From positions 1 through 64,000 of the forward strand of contig CADBDA010000008.1 of the NCBI GenBank assembly GCA_902793295.1: a stretch of DNA of 64,000 nt, written 5' to 3'. The notes beneath the pieces were generated by a model, which did not search any database, was not told where the DNA came from, and saw only the letters and a program-made list of their open reading frames with translations. This stretch comes from an uncultured Bacteroidota bacterium (GTDB taxonomy: Bacteria > Bacteroidota > Bacteroidia > Bacteroidales > P3). This document shows, piece after piece, positions 44,510 through 53,191 of this stretch (within the stretch, counting starts at the first letter, position 1; each line of letters opens with the position of its first letter). The translations under genes and the position numbers were made by a program.

Positions 44510-45382
44510 ATGGCCAACCTTAAAGAAGTCCGTACCCGCATCGCCTCGGTGAGCAGCACACAGCAGATCACCTCCGCCATGAAGATGGTCTCCGCTGCCA
44601 AATTCCGCAGGGCACAAAATGCCATAATGGGCATGCGTCCCTATGCAGCCATGCTCAACGAAATCATCAGCGACATCGATGTCGAAGACGGAGTGCAGAC
44701 CCCCTACCACGAAATGCGACAGCCCCAAAGTGTACTGCTGGTGGTGGTGACCTCCAACAAAGGGCTGTGCGGAGCCTTCAACGCCAACGTTATCAAAGAG
44801 GCCTCCGCTCGCATGGAGCACTACAGAAAGCAGGGATGCACCACACTCCGAATGGTCACGCTTGGCAAACGAGGCTCCGAATTTTTCTCCAAACAGCAAG
44901 GGCTGGTGGCCGCTAGCCACGACGACCTGCTGGACAATCCCACGTTCGACAGCATCTCCGCCCTTTGCGACCAACTGATGGAGGCCTTCTGCAACAAGGA
45001 GTACGACTGCATTGAAATCATCTACAACCAGTTTAAAAATTCGCTAACCCAAATTCTGTCGGCCGAGCAATTCCTCCCCGTAGCCCCTAAGGCCAACGGC
45101 GGGGGCACATCGCAAACACGCAACGACTATATCTACGAACCCGACAAGCAGCGTATACTGCAAGAGATGATTCCGCTGACACTGCGTTCGCAGTTCTACC
45201 GCGTCGTCCTCGATTCGCTCGCCGCCGAACACGGCGCCCGCATGACCGCCATGCAGAAAGCCACCGACAACGCCACCGAGCTGCTCAAAGAGCTTCGTCT
45301 CAGCTATAACAAGGCTCGTCAGGCCGCCATCACCAACGAAATCATCGAAATTGTCAGCGGCTCCGAAGCCCTTAAAGGATAA
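44510..45382 (+). CDS. atpG: ATP synthase F1 subunit gamma
   Basis: 290 residues. Opens ANLKEVRTRIASVSSTQQITSAMKMVSAAKFRRAQ, the usual gamma N-terminal helix; NKGLCGAFNANV lies near 82-93, and the end is AEHGARMTAMQKATDNATELLKELRLSYNKARQAAITNEIIEIVSGSEAL, the C-terminal helix with the rotor contacts. It is the last gene of this atp unit. Confidence 0.96.
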   Translation: MANLKEVRTRIASVSSTQQITSAMKMVSAAKFRRAQNAIMGMRPYAAMLNEIISDIDVEDGVQTPYHEMRQPQSVLLVVVTSNKGLCGAFNANVIKEASARMEHYRKQGCTTLRMVTLGKRGSEFFSKQQGLVAASHDDLLDNPTFDSISALCDQLMEAFCNKEYDCIEIIYNQFKNSLTQILSAEQFLPVAPKANGGGTSQTRNDYIYEPDKQRILQEMIPLTLRSQFYRVVLDSLAAEHGARMTAMQKATDNATELLKELRLSYNKARQAAITNEIIEIVSGSEALKG

Positions 45383-45387
45383 AAAAA

Positions 45388-45434
45388 CACTAACCTTAAC
45401 ACTAACCTTAACTGGCACAAACTGGTTAAGGTTA
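45388..45434 (+). promoter_or_regulatory. Tandem and inverted repeat between atpG and the transporter gene
   Basis: CACTAACCTTAA occurs twice head to tail (45388-45399 and 45400-45411). Each copy can pair with GTTAAGGTTA (45425-45434), giving two mutually exclusive stems of about 10 pairs. It lies 17 bases before the transporter ATG, so it may be an operator or an alternative RNA fold. Confidence 0.55.
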
Positions 45435-45450
45435 TTTAATTTAAACAACA

Positions 45451-46779
45451 ATGCAAGAAAAGAAAAACAGTTTGCCTTGGGTGGCGATAATCACCATGTT
45501 CTTCATGTTCGCCATGATATCGTTCGTTACCAACATGGCTGCGCCTTTTGGCAATATCTGGAAAAACAACTACGAGTGGTCGGGCATGCTCGGCAACCTG
45601 ATGAACTTTCTGGCCTACCTCATCATGGGCATTCCCGCCGGAAAACTGATGAGCCGCATCGGCTATAAAAAGACCGCTTTAATTGCCCTTGCCGTCGGTT
45701 TTGTCGGCATGCTTATCCAGTACCTGTCCAGCCTTGTCGGTGCCGACGTGACCACGTTCAGCGTCAAGGGTCAGCCTGTAATGCTCAATTTTGTCATCTA
45801 CCTGCTGGGCGCTTTCGTTTGCGGGTTCTGCGTCTGCATGCTCAACACCGTTGTCAACCCCATGCTTAACCTGCTTGGCGGCGGCGGCAATCGTGGCAAC
45901 CAGCTGATACAGACCGGCGGCACGCTCAATTCCCTCACCGGCACACTGACACCACTGCTGGTGGGTGCCATGATTGGACAGGTCACTTCAACCACGGCCA
46001 TGAGCGATGTGGCACCGCTGCTATTCATTGCCATGGGTGTCTTCGTTCTGGCCTTTGTCATCATCTGCTTTGTGGCAATCCCCGAACCAAGAAGAATGGA
46101 TGCTGCAGCCGAGAAACAGACAACCGCATTGGAAAACGGAAAGAAATACTCCGCTTGGAGCTTCCGCCATCTGGTACTCGGCGTGGTGGCCATATTCTTC
46201 TACGTGGGTCTGGAAGTCGGCATCCCCGGCGAACTGAATTTCTACCTTACCGACGACCCGATGTGCGGTGCCGCCATTGGCGGAGCCGTTGCAGCCATAT
46301 ACTGGTTGCTAATGATGGTAGGACGCGCCGTAAGCGCCACCATCAGCGGCAAAGTCTCAACACGTGCGCAACTTGTGTTCGTCTCATGTCTGGCCATTGT
46401 ACTCGTCATTGTAGCCATAATGGTGCCCGACAACGTGCGTGTTTCCATGCCTGGATACAGTGTCGCCGACGGCTTCGCAATGTTCCAAGTACCCATCAGC
46501 GCCCTTTTCCTGGTGCTATGCGGTCTTTGCACTTCGCTGATGTGGGGTGGCATCTTCAACCTCTCGGTTGAAGGTCTAGGCAAATATACAGAACAGGCCA
46601 GCGGCATCTTTATGATGATGGTGGTCGGCGGCGGTGTGATGCCGCTCATTCAGAACGCCATTGCCGGAAGCATCGGCTATATGGCCAGCTACTGGCTTAT
46701 TGTCGCCATGCTTGCCTACATCCTTTTCTATGCTTTGGTAGGATCAAAGAATGTCAACAAAGATATCCCGACCGAATAA
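45451..46779 (+). CDS. MFS transporter, FHS/GluP-like sugar permease
   Basis: 442 residues with about 12 hydrophobic segments, first WVAIITMFFMFAMISFVTNM. Family-typical features: NLMNFLAYLIMGIPAGKLMSRIGYKKT near 50-76, GGGNRGNQLIQTGGTLNSLTGTLTPLLVG near 145-175 (FucP/GluP-like), and a cytoplasmic loop near 215-230. Likely an H+-coupled hexose or fucose-type importer; the substrate is not readable. A strong terminator follows at 46800. The upstream 68 bases contain the repeat element at 45388. Confidence 0.85.
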   Translation: MQEKKNSLPWVAIITMFFMFAMISFVTNMAAPFGNIWKNNYEWSGMLGNLMNFLAYLIMGIPAGKLMSRIGYKKTALIALAVGFVGMLIQYLSSLVGADVTTFSVKGQPVMLNFVIYLLGAFVCGFCVCMLNTVVNPMLNLLGGGGNRGNQLIQTGGTLNSLTGTLTPLLVGAMIGQVTSTTAMSDVAPLLFIAMGVFVLAFVIICFVAIPEPRRMDAAAEKQTTALENGKKYSAWSFRHLVLGVVAIFFYVGLEVGIPGELNFYLTDDPMCGAAIGGAVAAIYWLLMMVGRAVSATISGKVSTRAQLVFVSCLAIVLVIVAIMVPDNVRVSMPGYSVADGFAMFQVPISALFLVLCGLCTSLMWGGIFNLSVEGLGKYTEQASGIFMMMVVGGGVMPLIQNAIAGSIGYMASYWLIVAMLAYILFYALVGSKNVNKDIPTE

Positions 46780-46799
46780 TCCCCTCCAACACAAACAGC

Positions 46800-46842
46800 A
46801 AACGGGCCATCCTGATTTGATTAGGATGGCCCGTTTGTTTTA
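46800..46842. terminator. Terminator between the transporter and the C10 protease genes
   Basis: AAACGGGCCATCCT (46800-46813) pairs perfectly with AGGATGGCCCGTTT (46823-46836), 14 pairs and a 9-base loop, followed by GTTTTATGGG. It is convergent between genes on both strands and may serve both. Confidence 0.85.
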
Positions 46843-46916
46843 TGGGTTTTTCACCGTAAGATTCTCTGTAGCGGGGCATGCCCGTCTTGTAGGCTGCTTC
46901 AAGAAAAACAGGCGAA

Positions 46917-49106
46917 CTACCGCCCCACCACTAGCTTCTGGGCTCTGCTGAATGTCGGGGTGGAGACTTTGACAATGTACATTCCGGGAACGAGACCCTC
47001 AATATCGGTCGTTTGGTCCGAGACGGAGAACTGTCTGACGAGCAGGCCTCCCATGTCATATACTTGTAACACGGCGACATCGCTCAACCCGGGAAGTGTC
47101 ACCCGCACCTTGCCTTTAGCAGGATTGGGACTTAGCAGTACTTCAAACTCCGACGGCGACACCTCCTCGATACCCACGCCGTCCCAGGTGAAACGACCTT
47201 CAATCATCCAGCTGAACAACGAAGAGGCGTTCAGCGAATGAAGGTCCTCGCCGGCAAGCAGACCGTTGGGATTGCCCCCGTAGATGGAGAAAACTCCCGG
47301 TGTGTCGACATCGGTGCACTTGAGCACAATCCATAGCGACTCGGTACCGTCGACGGCAACCGGCTGGCTCAGATGGTGGGTGTAGAAAGTATAAGCATAG
47401 TCTAGACTGTCGAAGAAGGTGGCTTGATAGGCAACTGCCTCGGGATGGTCAGTGCCTGTATAGACCGTGAGGGTATGCGTGCCCGCCTTGCGACCCATAA
47501 AGACGACATCAGAAAGCAGCTGATGGTTGCGGAGTGAAGCTGCAGGCAACTTGATACCCCATATTGTGTCGGAACCCAAGCCCGGTGTGACGTTGGAGGC
47601 TCGGTTCATGGAATTGTCGCAAGTGAAGTAACGCATGGTGTCGCATCTCATGGGGGCAAATTGGGCGGTGAAACTGACTTCTCCGCCAGTGGCGACGGTG
47701 ACACGGGGGTTGTACTTGCAGCCGTCGCTCCACTGCACAAAACGGGTCCACTCGTTGGTGGCGGTGGCAAGCATCGTGATGGTGTCGCCAAAGGAATAGC
47801 TGCCACTGCCGGTCACGATACCGTCGGCAGCACTGGCGCCACGGATGCCCTCCACCGTAGCGTTCACCGTAGTCTGTCCCACGGTGTCCCATCCGTTATA
47901 GGGCTCGATACCTATGGTGGCTGTGGCGAAAAGGTTGAAATTGTAATCGTTCGGGTTGAGGTTGGTGATACGGAAATCGCCATCGGCGTTACCGCCCCAA
48001 CCCCAGTTAAGATGGTAAAGGCCGTAGGTGTTGTATCCGTCAATGACGAAGGCGTGTCCCGCCTGCTTCTCGTCATAACCCGCATAGAGGATCGGACGAC
48101 CATTGTTGAGCTCATTTTTCATCAAAGCTTTCCATTCATCAGTGGTGTAATCAATACAGAAAGCGGTCCATACATAGGGACTGTACTTGAAATTGTATTT
48201 GAAAGCATTCTCCGACGAGGGCTCGCCACCATATCCGTAGCTGGCGGTCTTTCCACCACTACCATTGGCGCTATAGTCCATGCTGACGGCCACTCCGATG
48301 TGGTAAATCAGGGTGGCGACAGCGTTAATCTGCGCATCGCTACTATTGGCATTGAGGGCTGTGGGCATGCTGTCCCATTGGTAATCGACATTGTAGTCGG
48401 CACTCAACTCGCCCAACCGCCGGTGGGTGTAGGTACAGTTGCCATAACCGGTGGCAGGGTGGTTGAAAAATTTCATTATCTGCGCAGTGGCGGTGGCGGT
48501 GCAACCGCACACGGCACGTCCATGGTTGGCGCTGTCGTAGGGACACAAAGCATTGTAATAGGGACTCTGGTTCCACGTGGTAGTGAGAAACGGACCCACA
48601 GTGGCTTTGACTGCTGGGGGAACTTCACCTGAAAGCAAACTTTTCCACTGTCTTTGTGCTTCGGTGCAGGATTTGGCATGGTTGCGGTTATGTTGTATTT
48701 CCAGCTCATAACCATGCAACCAGGCCCGCACATGATCCGGCAATGCAGCAGGATCGAACGGGTTGTTCAACGAATAACCAAGAATAGGATCGGTGTTGTC
48801 GTCGGCCGACACCAGCACAAATCCACGTCCGCCATTGAAGGTGAATGTGTAGAACTCGGCGAACGGCGTGGAGGCACTGATGTCCACCATATCCTCCTTG
48901 CCGGCATTGTAACCTGCAGACTGCAGGAAGGTCTGGGCTGCCTTGCGTGCCGACTGCACATCGACAGGGGCAGAAGTCGCAGATTGCATGCCGAACAGCA
49001 ACATAACGAGGAGAAAGATGGAGGGAAGCTTTGAAATTGGAAAAGCGAAAATCGACAATCGGGATGCTTCGCCTCGGGGCTGGTTTTGGTGTTTACAGAT
49101 TATCAT
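46917..49106 (-). CDS. C10-family (streptopain-like) cysteine protease with type IX sorting domain
   Basis: 729 residues. A long N-terminus ending in a signal segment (LPSIFLLVMLLFGMQSATSAP). Inhibitory-prodomain-like residues 50-150 (GFVLVSADDNTDPILGYS). Catalytic Cys202 in VCGCTATATAQIM, His351 in AGHAFVIDGY and LNWGWGG with Asn367 stabilising the active site. An InlB-like B-repeat (FVQWSDG.KYNPR) follows near 415-490. The C-terminal 80 residues (FEVLLSPNPAKGKVRVTLP, LQVYDMGGLLVRQF, LVPGMYIVKV) are a type IX sorting domain, so the protease is secreted or surface-attached. It lies 44 bases downstream of its paralogue on the same strand. Confidence 0.9.
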   Translation of the reverse strand: MIICKHQNQPRGEASRLSIFAFPISKLPSIFLLVMLLFGMQSATSAPVDVQSARKAAQTFLQSAGYNAGKEDMVDISASTPFAEFYTFTFNGGRGFVLVSADDNTDPILGYSLNNPFDPAALPDHVRAWLHGYELEIQHNRNHAKSCTEAQRQWKSLLSGEVPPAVKATVGPFLTTTWNQSPYYNALCPYDSANHGRAVCGCTATATAQIMKFFNHPATGYGNCTYTHRRLGELSADYNVDYQWDSMPTALNANSSDAQINAVATLIYHIGVAVSMDYSANGSGGKTASYGYGGEPSSENAFKYNFKYSPYVWTAFCIDYTTDEWKALMKNELNNGRPILYAGYDEKQAGHAFVIDGYNTYGLYHLNWGWGGNADGDFRITNLNPNDYNFNLFATATIGIEPYNGWDTVGQTTVNATVEGIRGASAADGIVTGSGSYSFGDTITMLATATNEWTRFVQWSDGCKYNPRVTVATGGEVSFTAQFAPMRCDTMRYFTCDNSMNRASNVTPGLGSDTIWGIKLPAASLRNHQLLSDVVFMGRKAGTHTLTVYTGTDHPEAVAYQATFFDSLDYAYTFYTHHLSQPVAVDGTESLWIVLKCTDVDTPGVFSIYGGNPNGLLAGEDLHSLNASSLFSWMIEGRFTWDGVGIEEVSPSEFEVLLSPNPAKGKVRVTLPGLSDVAVLQVYDMGGLLVRQFSVSDQTTDIEGLVPGMYIVKVSTPTFSRAQKLVVGR

Positions 49107-49150
49107 AAGTCAAATTGAATTAAAAAATCACGAATGGTTATTACGGATTC

Positions 49151-51964
49151 CTAACGGGTGACGACGAGTTTGAGGAGCGTGGCGGCATCGGGGGTGGCGA
49201 CACGAAGAAGATAAACTCCGGGTGCGACGCCGTCCAACGAGAGCGACAGGGGCGACGACGGCACATCCCACTGACGAAGCACACGTCCGTCGAGACTCAA
49301 CAGCTGCAGACTGCGCACCGCAGCACCTGCTGTCCATTCGACAACCGCGCGGTCGGAGGCGGGATTGGGGTACAGGGTTAGCCCCAGGGCGTCGGCATGC
49401 TGAATGGCGGCTGCTTTCTGGAACAGGGCCACAAAATTGCTGTCGGCTTCGACCACGACGGCACGCGGATTGCTCTGGTCGCCATCGCGCCAGCCAACAA
49501 ACTGATAGCCTTCCGCAGGGGTAGCCTCGAGCCATGCCGTATCGTGCCAAGCATAGGTACCCGCCCCGGTGACGCTGCCACCATCGGCAGGTTCGGAGGT
49601 GACTGTGAACTCGAATGTCTCGACCGCATAGACAGCTCGTATGGTGGCCGACGCGGTGGTCAGCCAGCTCAGATGGTAAGTCAGCTGCTCGTCATCGAGT
49701 GCCTCCATCTGGTTACGGCAGTCGGCACCATTGATATAGAAATGCTCCAAAAGATTGTGCGGCTGGAGGGTGATATAGATATGAAGTTCGCTGCTGTCGT
49801 CGACCGTCAGCTGCTGACCGCAAAGGGAAGCATCGCCTTGAGGCACCGTGTCGAGACGACCGGTGCCTGTGCCCTCGCAGAGGAACTGGAGGGTGTGGCG
49901 CGGACGCACACGTACCTGAAGGGTGTCGGTGACAGAGTGGTTGCCGGCAGTGGCAGTGCAACAGACCTGGTAAATGCCCGGCAGCGACCAGCTGAGGGCG
50001 ACACTGTTACCGGTGGCGGTGGCGGGAGTGGCTCCCGGCATCTGCCATTGGAAGGGCGACTGGGAAACGCCGGTGGCGGTATAGCTGTGCGACTGGCCCA
50101 CGAGGACTTCGGTGGGGCCGCTGACCGACACCTCCGGCTGGATGTCGGACTGGGAAAAGATGGCCCGAATCATCCAACTGTAGTCCCACGTGGCGCTGAT
50201 ACTGTTGAGCGAGGAGGACCAGAGAAGAGCATCGCTGTTGCCACTGTTGTAGGTCATAGCGGCAGGATAATTGACATCGCTGCAAACAAAGACAATCCAC
50301 AACGGCTGGGTGCCACTGACCGACACGGGAGTGGAGAGCGTGAAGGTGTTCCAGCTGTCGGACTGGGCTTCACCGATGGTGTAGGTCTCTGTGTATTCCA
50401 AACCCGAAGAATAGGTGCTACCCACATGGACACGCAGTGTATAGGTGCCTGGAGTGGCGACATAGAGCTGCACCTTCTCCAAATCGTGGTTGGGCGTGAG
50501 CACAGATGCGGGGAACTTGACGCCCCATCGGCGAGTGCTGAGCGTGGAACCGCCCAGACTGGTCTGATGATAGTTCCCGGTACAGTAGGACAACGTGTCG
50601 CCCGAAAGGGCCTCGAAAACGGCAGTAAAGGACAGATTGCCACCAGTGGCGATGAACTGGCGTGGATTGACTTTGGAACCGTCGCTCCAACGGTTGAAAC
50701 GGCAACCGCTGGATGCGGTGGCCCTGAGCGTGACGGTATCGCCAAACTGATAGGTGGCGCCACCTGTGACCGACCCCAAACTGTTGTCGTTGGCAACGAC
50801 CGTCACCACCGAAGTGGCGCTGGTGCTGAAGGCATTGTTGGGACGGATTCCGATGACAGCGGCATTGGAAAGGTTGTAGCTGTGCGAAGAGTTGCCGCCC
50901 GTGCCGCCAGCTGCGGGGTTCAGGCTGCCGATGGCATAATAGCCGTCGCAATAGCCTCCCCATCCCCAGTTGACATGGAACTGGCTGCTGTTGTTATAGC
51001 CGTCGAGGACAAAGGCATGTCCGCCTGAAGTGTCGTGACCCGAATAGAGCACCGGACGGTTGCTGTCAAGCTCGGTCTTGAGCATCTGAATCCACTGCGC
51101 ATCGCTCCAGTCGGCACGTCTCACGCTATGAAGGTCCGGACTGTATTTGAAAAAATTCTTCAAGGCATTCTCTGCCGAATAGTCGTCAAGATCGCTTCCA
51201 ACTGTGGCGGCACCCGACGAATTCTTATGATAGTTCATCTCGACAGCAACACCCACATGGAATATCAGCGTCGCAACAGCATTAAGCTGGGTGGACGTGC
51301 TGTAAGCATTAAGACTGTTGGGCATATTGGTCCAGTTGTAGGTGGTGGCTCCAAAATTGGCACTGACCGTTCCACAATTGGTAGTGCTATAACTATGCGA
51401 ACCGTAACCGGTGGTCGGATAGTTCCAATATTTCATAATCTGGGCAGTGGCGGTGGCAGTGCAACCGGTGACGCTGCGGCCGTTCTGAACATTGTCGTAC
51501 GGGCAGAGATTGTTGTAGTAGGGGCTTTGGTTCCAGGTGGTGGACAGGAGGGGCGCCACAGTTGACTTGCAACTGCGCATTTGAGGCTTGCTGCCGTTGT
51601 CGTGGACCTTGCAGAAGGCTATCTGGCTTTCGTAGTCCGCCAGCCAATCCATGATGTGGGCAGGCATGCGGTCGATACGGAACGCATTGTCGGTGGAATA
51701 GGCCAGAATGGGCAACACACAGTCGTCGGCCGAAACGAGGATGAAGCCTTCGTTGTCCTCCCGGGCAGCGGATGTGGTGAAGGTGAAGACATAGAATTCT
51801 CGGAAAGGCGTGGTGGACGTGATGTCGGTAAATTCGACGACACTGCAACCTTTGCCGTTCAGAAATTCGGAAGCGATGGCACGGGCACGCGCGTTATCAA
51901 CAGGGTGGGCCCACAGCACAATAGTCATGGTCAGTGCCACCAGAAGCGAAAGTAATTGTTTCAT
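49151..51964 (-). CDS. C10-family cysteine protease, larger paralogue, with type IX sorting domain
   Basis: 937 residues from ATG 51964 (MKQLLSLLVALTMTIVLW; an ATG four codons upstream at 51976 is also possible). Prodomain motif GFILVSADDCVLPILAYS. Catalytic Cys168 in VTGCTATATAQIM and His316 in GGHAFVLDGYN with the HVNWGWGG site. Accessory domains follow: a B-repeat (FNRWSDGSKVNPR), a galactose-binding-like beta domain, a PKD/Ig-like domain (VSGPTEVLVGQSHSYTATGVS), a second B-repeat (FVGWRDGDQSNPR) and a sorting domain ending LLKLVVTR. About 200 residues longer than its neighbour. Predicted to be a secreted degradative enzyme. Confidence 0.9.
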   Translation of the reverse strand: MKQLLSLLVALTMTIVLWAHPVDNARARAIASEFLNGKGCSVVEFTDITSTTPFREFYVFTFTTSAAREDNEGFILVSADDCVLPILAYSTDNAFRIDRMPAHIMDWLADYESQIAFCKVHDNGSKPQMRSCKSTVAPLLSTTWNQSPYYNNLCPYDNVQNGRSVTGCTATATAQIMKYWNYPTTGYGSHSYSTTNCGTVSANFGATTYNWTNMPNSLNAYSTSTQLNAVATLIFHVGVAVEMNYHKNSSGAATVGSDLDDYSAENALKNFFKYSPDLHSVRRADWSDAQWIQMLKTELDSNRPVLYSGHDTSGGHAFVLDGYNNSSQFHVNWGWGGYCDGYYAIGSLNPAAGGTGGNSSHSYNLSNAAVIGIRPNNAFSTSATSVVTVVANDNSLGSVTGGATYQFGDTVTLRATASSGCRFNRWSDGSKVNPRQFIATGGNLSFTAVFEALSGDTLSYCTGNYHQTSLGGSTLSTRRWGVKFPASVLTPNHDLEKVQLYVATPGTYTLRVHVGSTYSSGLEYTETYTIGEAQSDSWNTFTLSTPVSVSGTQPLWIVFVCSDVNYPAAMTYNSGNSDALLWSSSLNSISATWDYSWMIRAIFSQSDIQPEVSVSGPTEVLVGQSHSYTATGVSQSPFQWQMPGATPATATGNSVALSWSLPGIYQVCCTATAGNHSVTDTLQVRVRPRHTLQFLCEGTGTGRLDTVPQGDASLCGQQLTVDDSSELHIYITLQPHNLLEHFYINGADCRNQMEALDDEQLTYHLSWLTTASATIRAVYAVETFEFTVTSEPADGGSVTGAGTYAWHDTAWLEATPAEGYQFVGWRDGDQSNPRAVVVEADSNFVALFQKAAAIQHADALGLTLYPNPASDRAVVEWTAGAAVRSLQLLSLDGRVLRQWDVPSSPLSLSLDGVAPGVYLLRVATPDAATLLKLVVTR

Positions 51965-52055
51965 AGCAGTCTGCATTTGAACAAAATAGTATTATATTAA
52001 TAATTAATTCATTATATGGCGGACAATCAAAGCCGTTGCCGCGTGATTGAGACTG

Positions 52056-52063
52056 CAAAACTA
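52056..52063 (-). promoter_or_regulatory. -7 promoter element of the C10 protease pair
   Basis: TAGTTTTG on the minus strand; a CTTG about 20 bases upstream could serve as -33. It lies 92 bases before the ATG. Confidence 0.5.
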
Positions 52064-52079
52064 CGTATTTTTTTGGATT

Positions 52080-52110
52080 GGCGCAAGTTTTACAATTTTT
52101 GCGCCTTTTT
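52080..52110 (+). promoter_or_regulatory. Hairpin with T-tract upstream of queF
   Basis: GGCGCAA (52080-52086) pairs with TTGCGCC (52099-52105) around 12 bases, then TTTTT. It lies 40 bases before the queF start and may be a terminator/attenuator or an operator. No preQ1 riboswitch could be recognised. Confidence 0.4.
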
Positions 52111-52150
52111 GACGTTACAAGCATAAAGAACTCAAACAACCCACCATCCA

Positions 52151-52630
52151 ATGAACAGAGAACAGGATCATCTGAAAGCGCTGGGTCACAAGACCGAATA
52201 CAGCACCGACTACGCACCCGAAGTGCTGGAGACCTTCGAAAACCGCCACACGGAAAACGACTACTGGGTGGAATTCCTCTGCCCGGAATTCACTTCGCTG
52301 TGTCCCATCACAGGCCAGCCCGACTTTGCCGAAATCATCATCCGCTACATTCCCGACCGCCGCATGGTGGAGAGCAAGAGTCTGAAACTGTACCTTTTCT
52401 CGTTCCGCGACCATGGCGACTTCCACGAGGATTGTGTAAACATCATCATGAAGGACCTCATCAAACTGATGGAGCCTCGCTATATCGAGGTCATCGGCAA
52501 CTTCACGCCCAGAGGGGGAATCGCCATCCATCCCTTTGCCAACTACGGGGCTCCTGGCACCAGTTACGAACAGCTGGCACATCACAGGCTATGGAACTAC
52601 AACCCCGCGTGCGGCAACACACCTGCCTAA
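52151..52630 (+). CDS. queF: NADPH-dependent 7-cyano-7-deazaguanine reductase QueF (type I)
   Basis: 159 residues. The nucleophile Cys51 lies in [13 protein letters not shown], with Asp58. The QueF motif [15 protein letters not shown] is present, as are the HEDCV and NFTPRGGI segments. It reduces preQ0 to preQ1 in queuosine biosynthesis, a wobble-base modification of tRNA. The short single T-fold form corresponds to the Bacillus-like type I enzyme. Other que genes are not adjacent. Confidence 0.95.
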   Translation: MNREQDHLKALGHKTEYSTDYAPEVLETFENRHTENDYWVEFLCPEFTSLCPITGQPDFAEIIIRYIPDRRMVESKSLKLYLFSFRDHGDFHEDCVNIIMKDLIKLMEPRYIEVIGNFTPRGGIAIHPFANYGAPGTSYEQLAHHRLWNYNPACGNTPA

Positions 52631-52696
52631 ACAGGTAGTTACAAACTACTGCAAAGCATGCATATCTCTTTTGGCCAGTCTTGTGATTGAAAACTG

Positions 52697-53191
52697 TCAG
52701 AAAAGCGCTTTGACCACCATCACGATGGCGAAGATGGCATAGGCCAACTTGAGACCCGTCCCGGTCAGGAAACCCAAGAAGGCTCCCCAAGCGGCTTTCA
52801 GGGCTTCGTGGAACTCCTTACCGCCTATCAGTTCTCCCACCAAAGCTCCCGCAAAGGGCCAGAACACCACACCTAGCAGCCCTTGCGGACCAAAGGGCAA
52901 TCCTACAATAGAGATCACCAGTCCGATATTGCAACCCCGCACGCCCGCTTTGCTGCCTCCATGCCGCTTGGTGAAATACGAGGGCACAATATAGTCCATT
53001 ACAGTGATGACCACCGCTACTGCCGCTGTGGACACCAGAAAAAGTGTGGTGAAGTCGACTCCTGCGGTCAGATGGAGCAACAGCAGGCCTGCCCAACTGA
53101 AGGGGGGACCCGCCAAGCCTGGCACCACCGACCCCACCACTCCGATGACCACCAGAAGAATGGCCAAAACAATTAGCACGGTATTCATCAT
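52697..53191 (-). CDS. DUF456 membrane protein
   Basis: 164 residues from ATG 53191, which overlaps the stop of the upstream sulfatase-like gene in an ATGA. Four to five hydrophobic helices (MNTVLIVLAILLVVIGVVGS, AGLLLLHLTAGVDFTTL, VAVVITVMDYIVP), the DUF456 Gly/Pro pattern (GLPFGPQGLLGVVFWPFAGALVGELIGG) and a final FLGFLTGTGLKLAYAIFAIVM. Function unknown, inner membrane. The overlap suggests translational coupling to the sulfatase-like protein. Confidence 0.85.
   Translation of the reverse strand: MMNTVLIVLAILLVVIGVVGSVVPGLAGPPFSWAGLLLLHLTAGVDFTTLFLVSTAAVAVVITVMDYIVPSYFTKRHGGSKAGVRGCNIGLVISIVGLPFGPQGLLGVVFWPFAGALVGELIGGKEFHEALKAAWGAFLGFLTGTGLKLAYAIFAIVMVVKALF

Noticed and set aside
49397..51028. 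Plus-strand frame of 543 codons opposite the larger C10 protease
   Set aside because: The protease frame carries catalytic motifs and a sorting domain; the other has only shadow composition.
52080..52150. preQ1 riboswitch before queF
   Set aside because: The required compact pseudoknot core was not recognised; only a simple hairpin with T-tract is visible.
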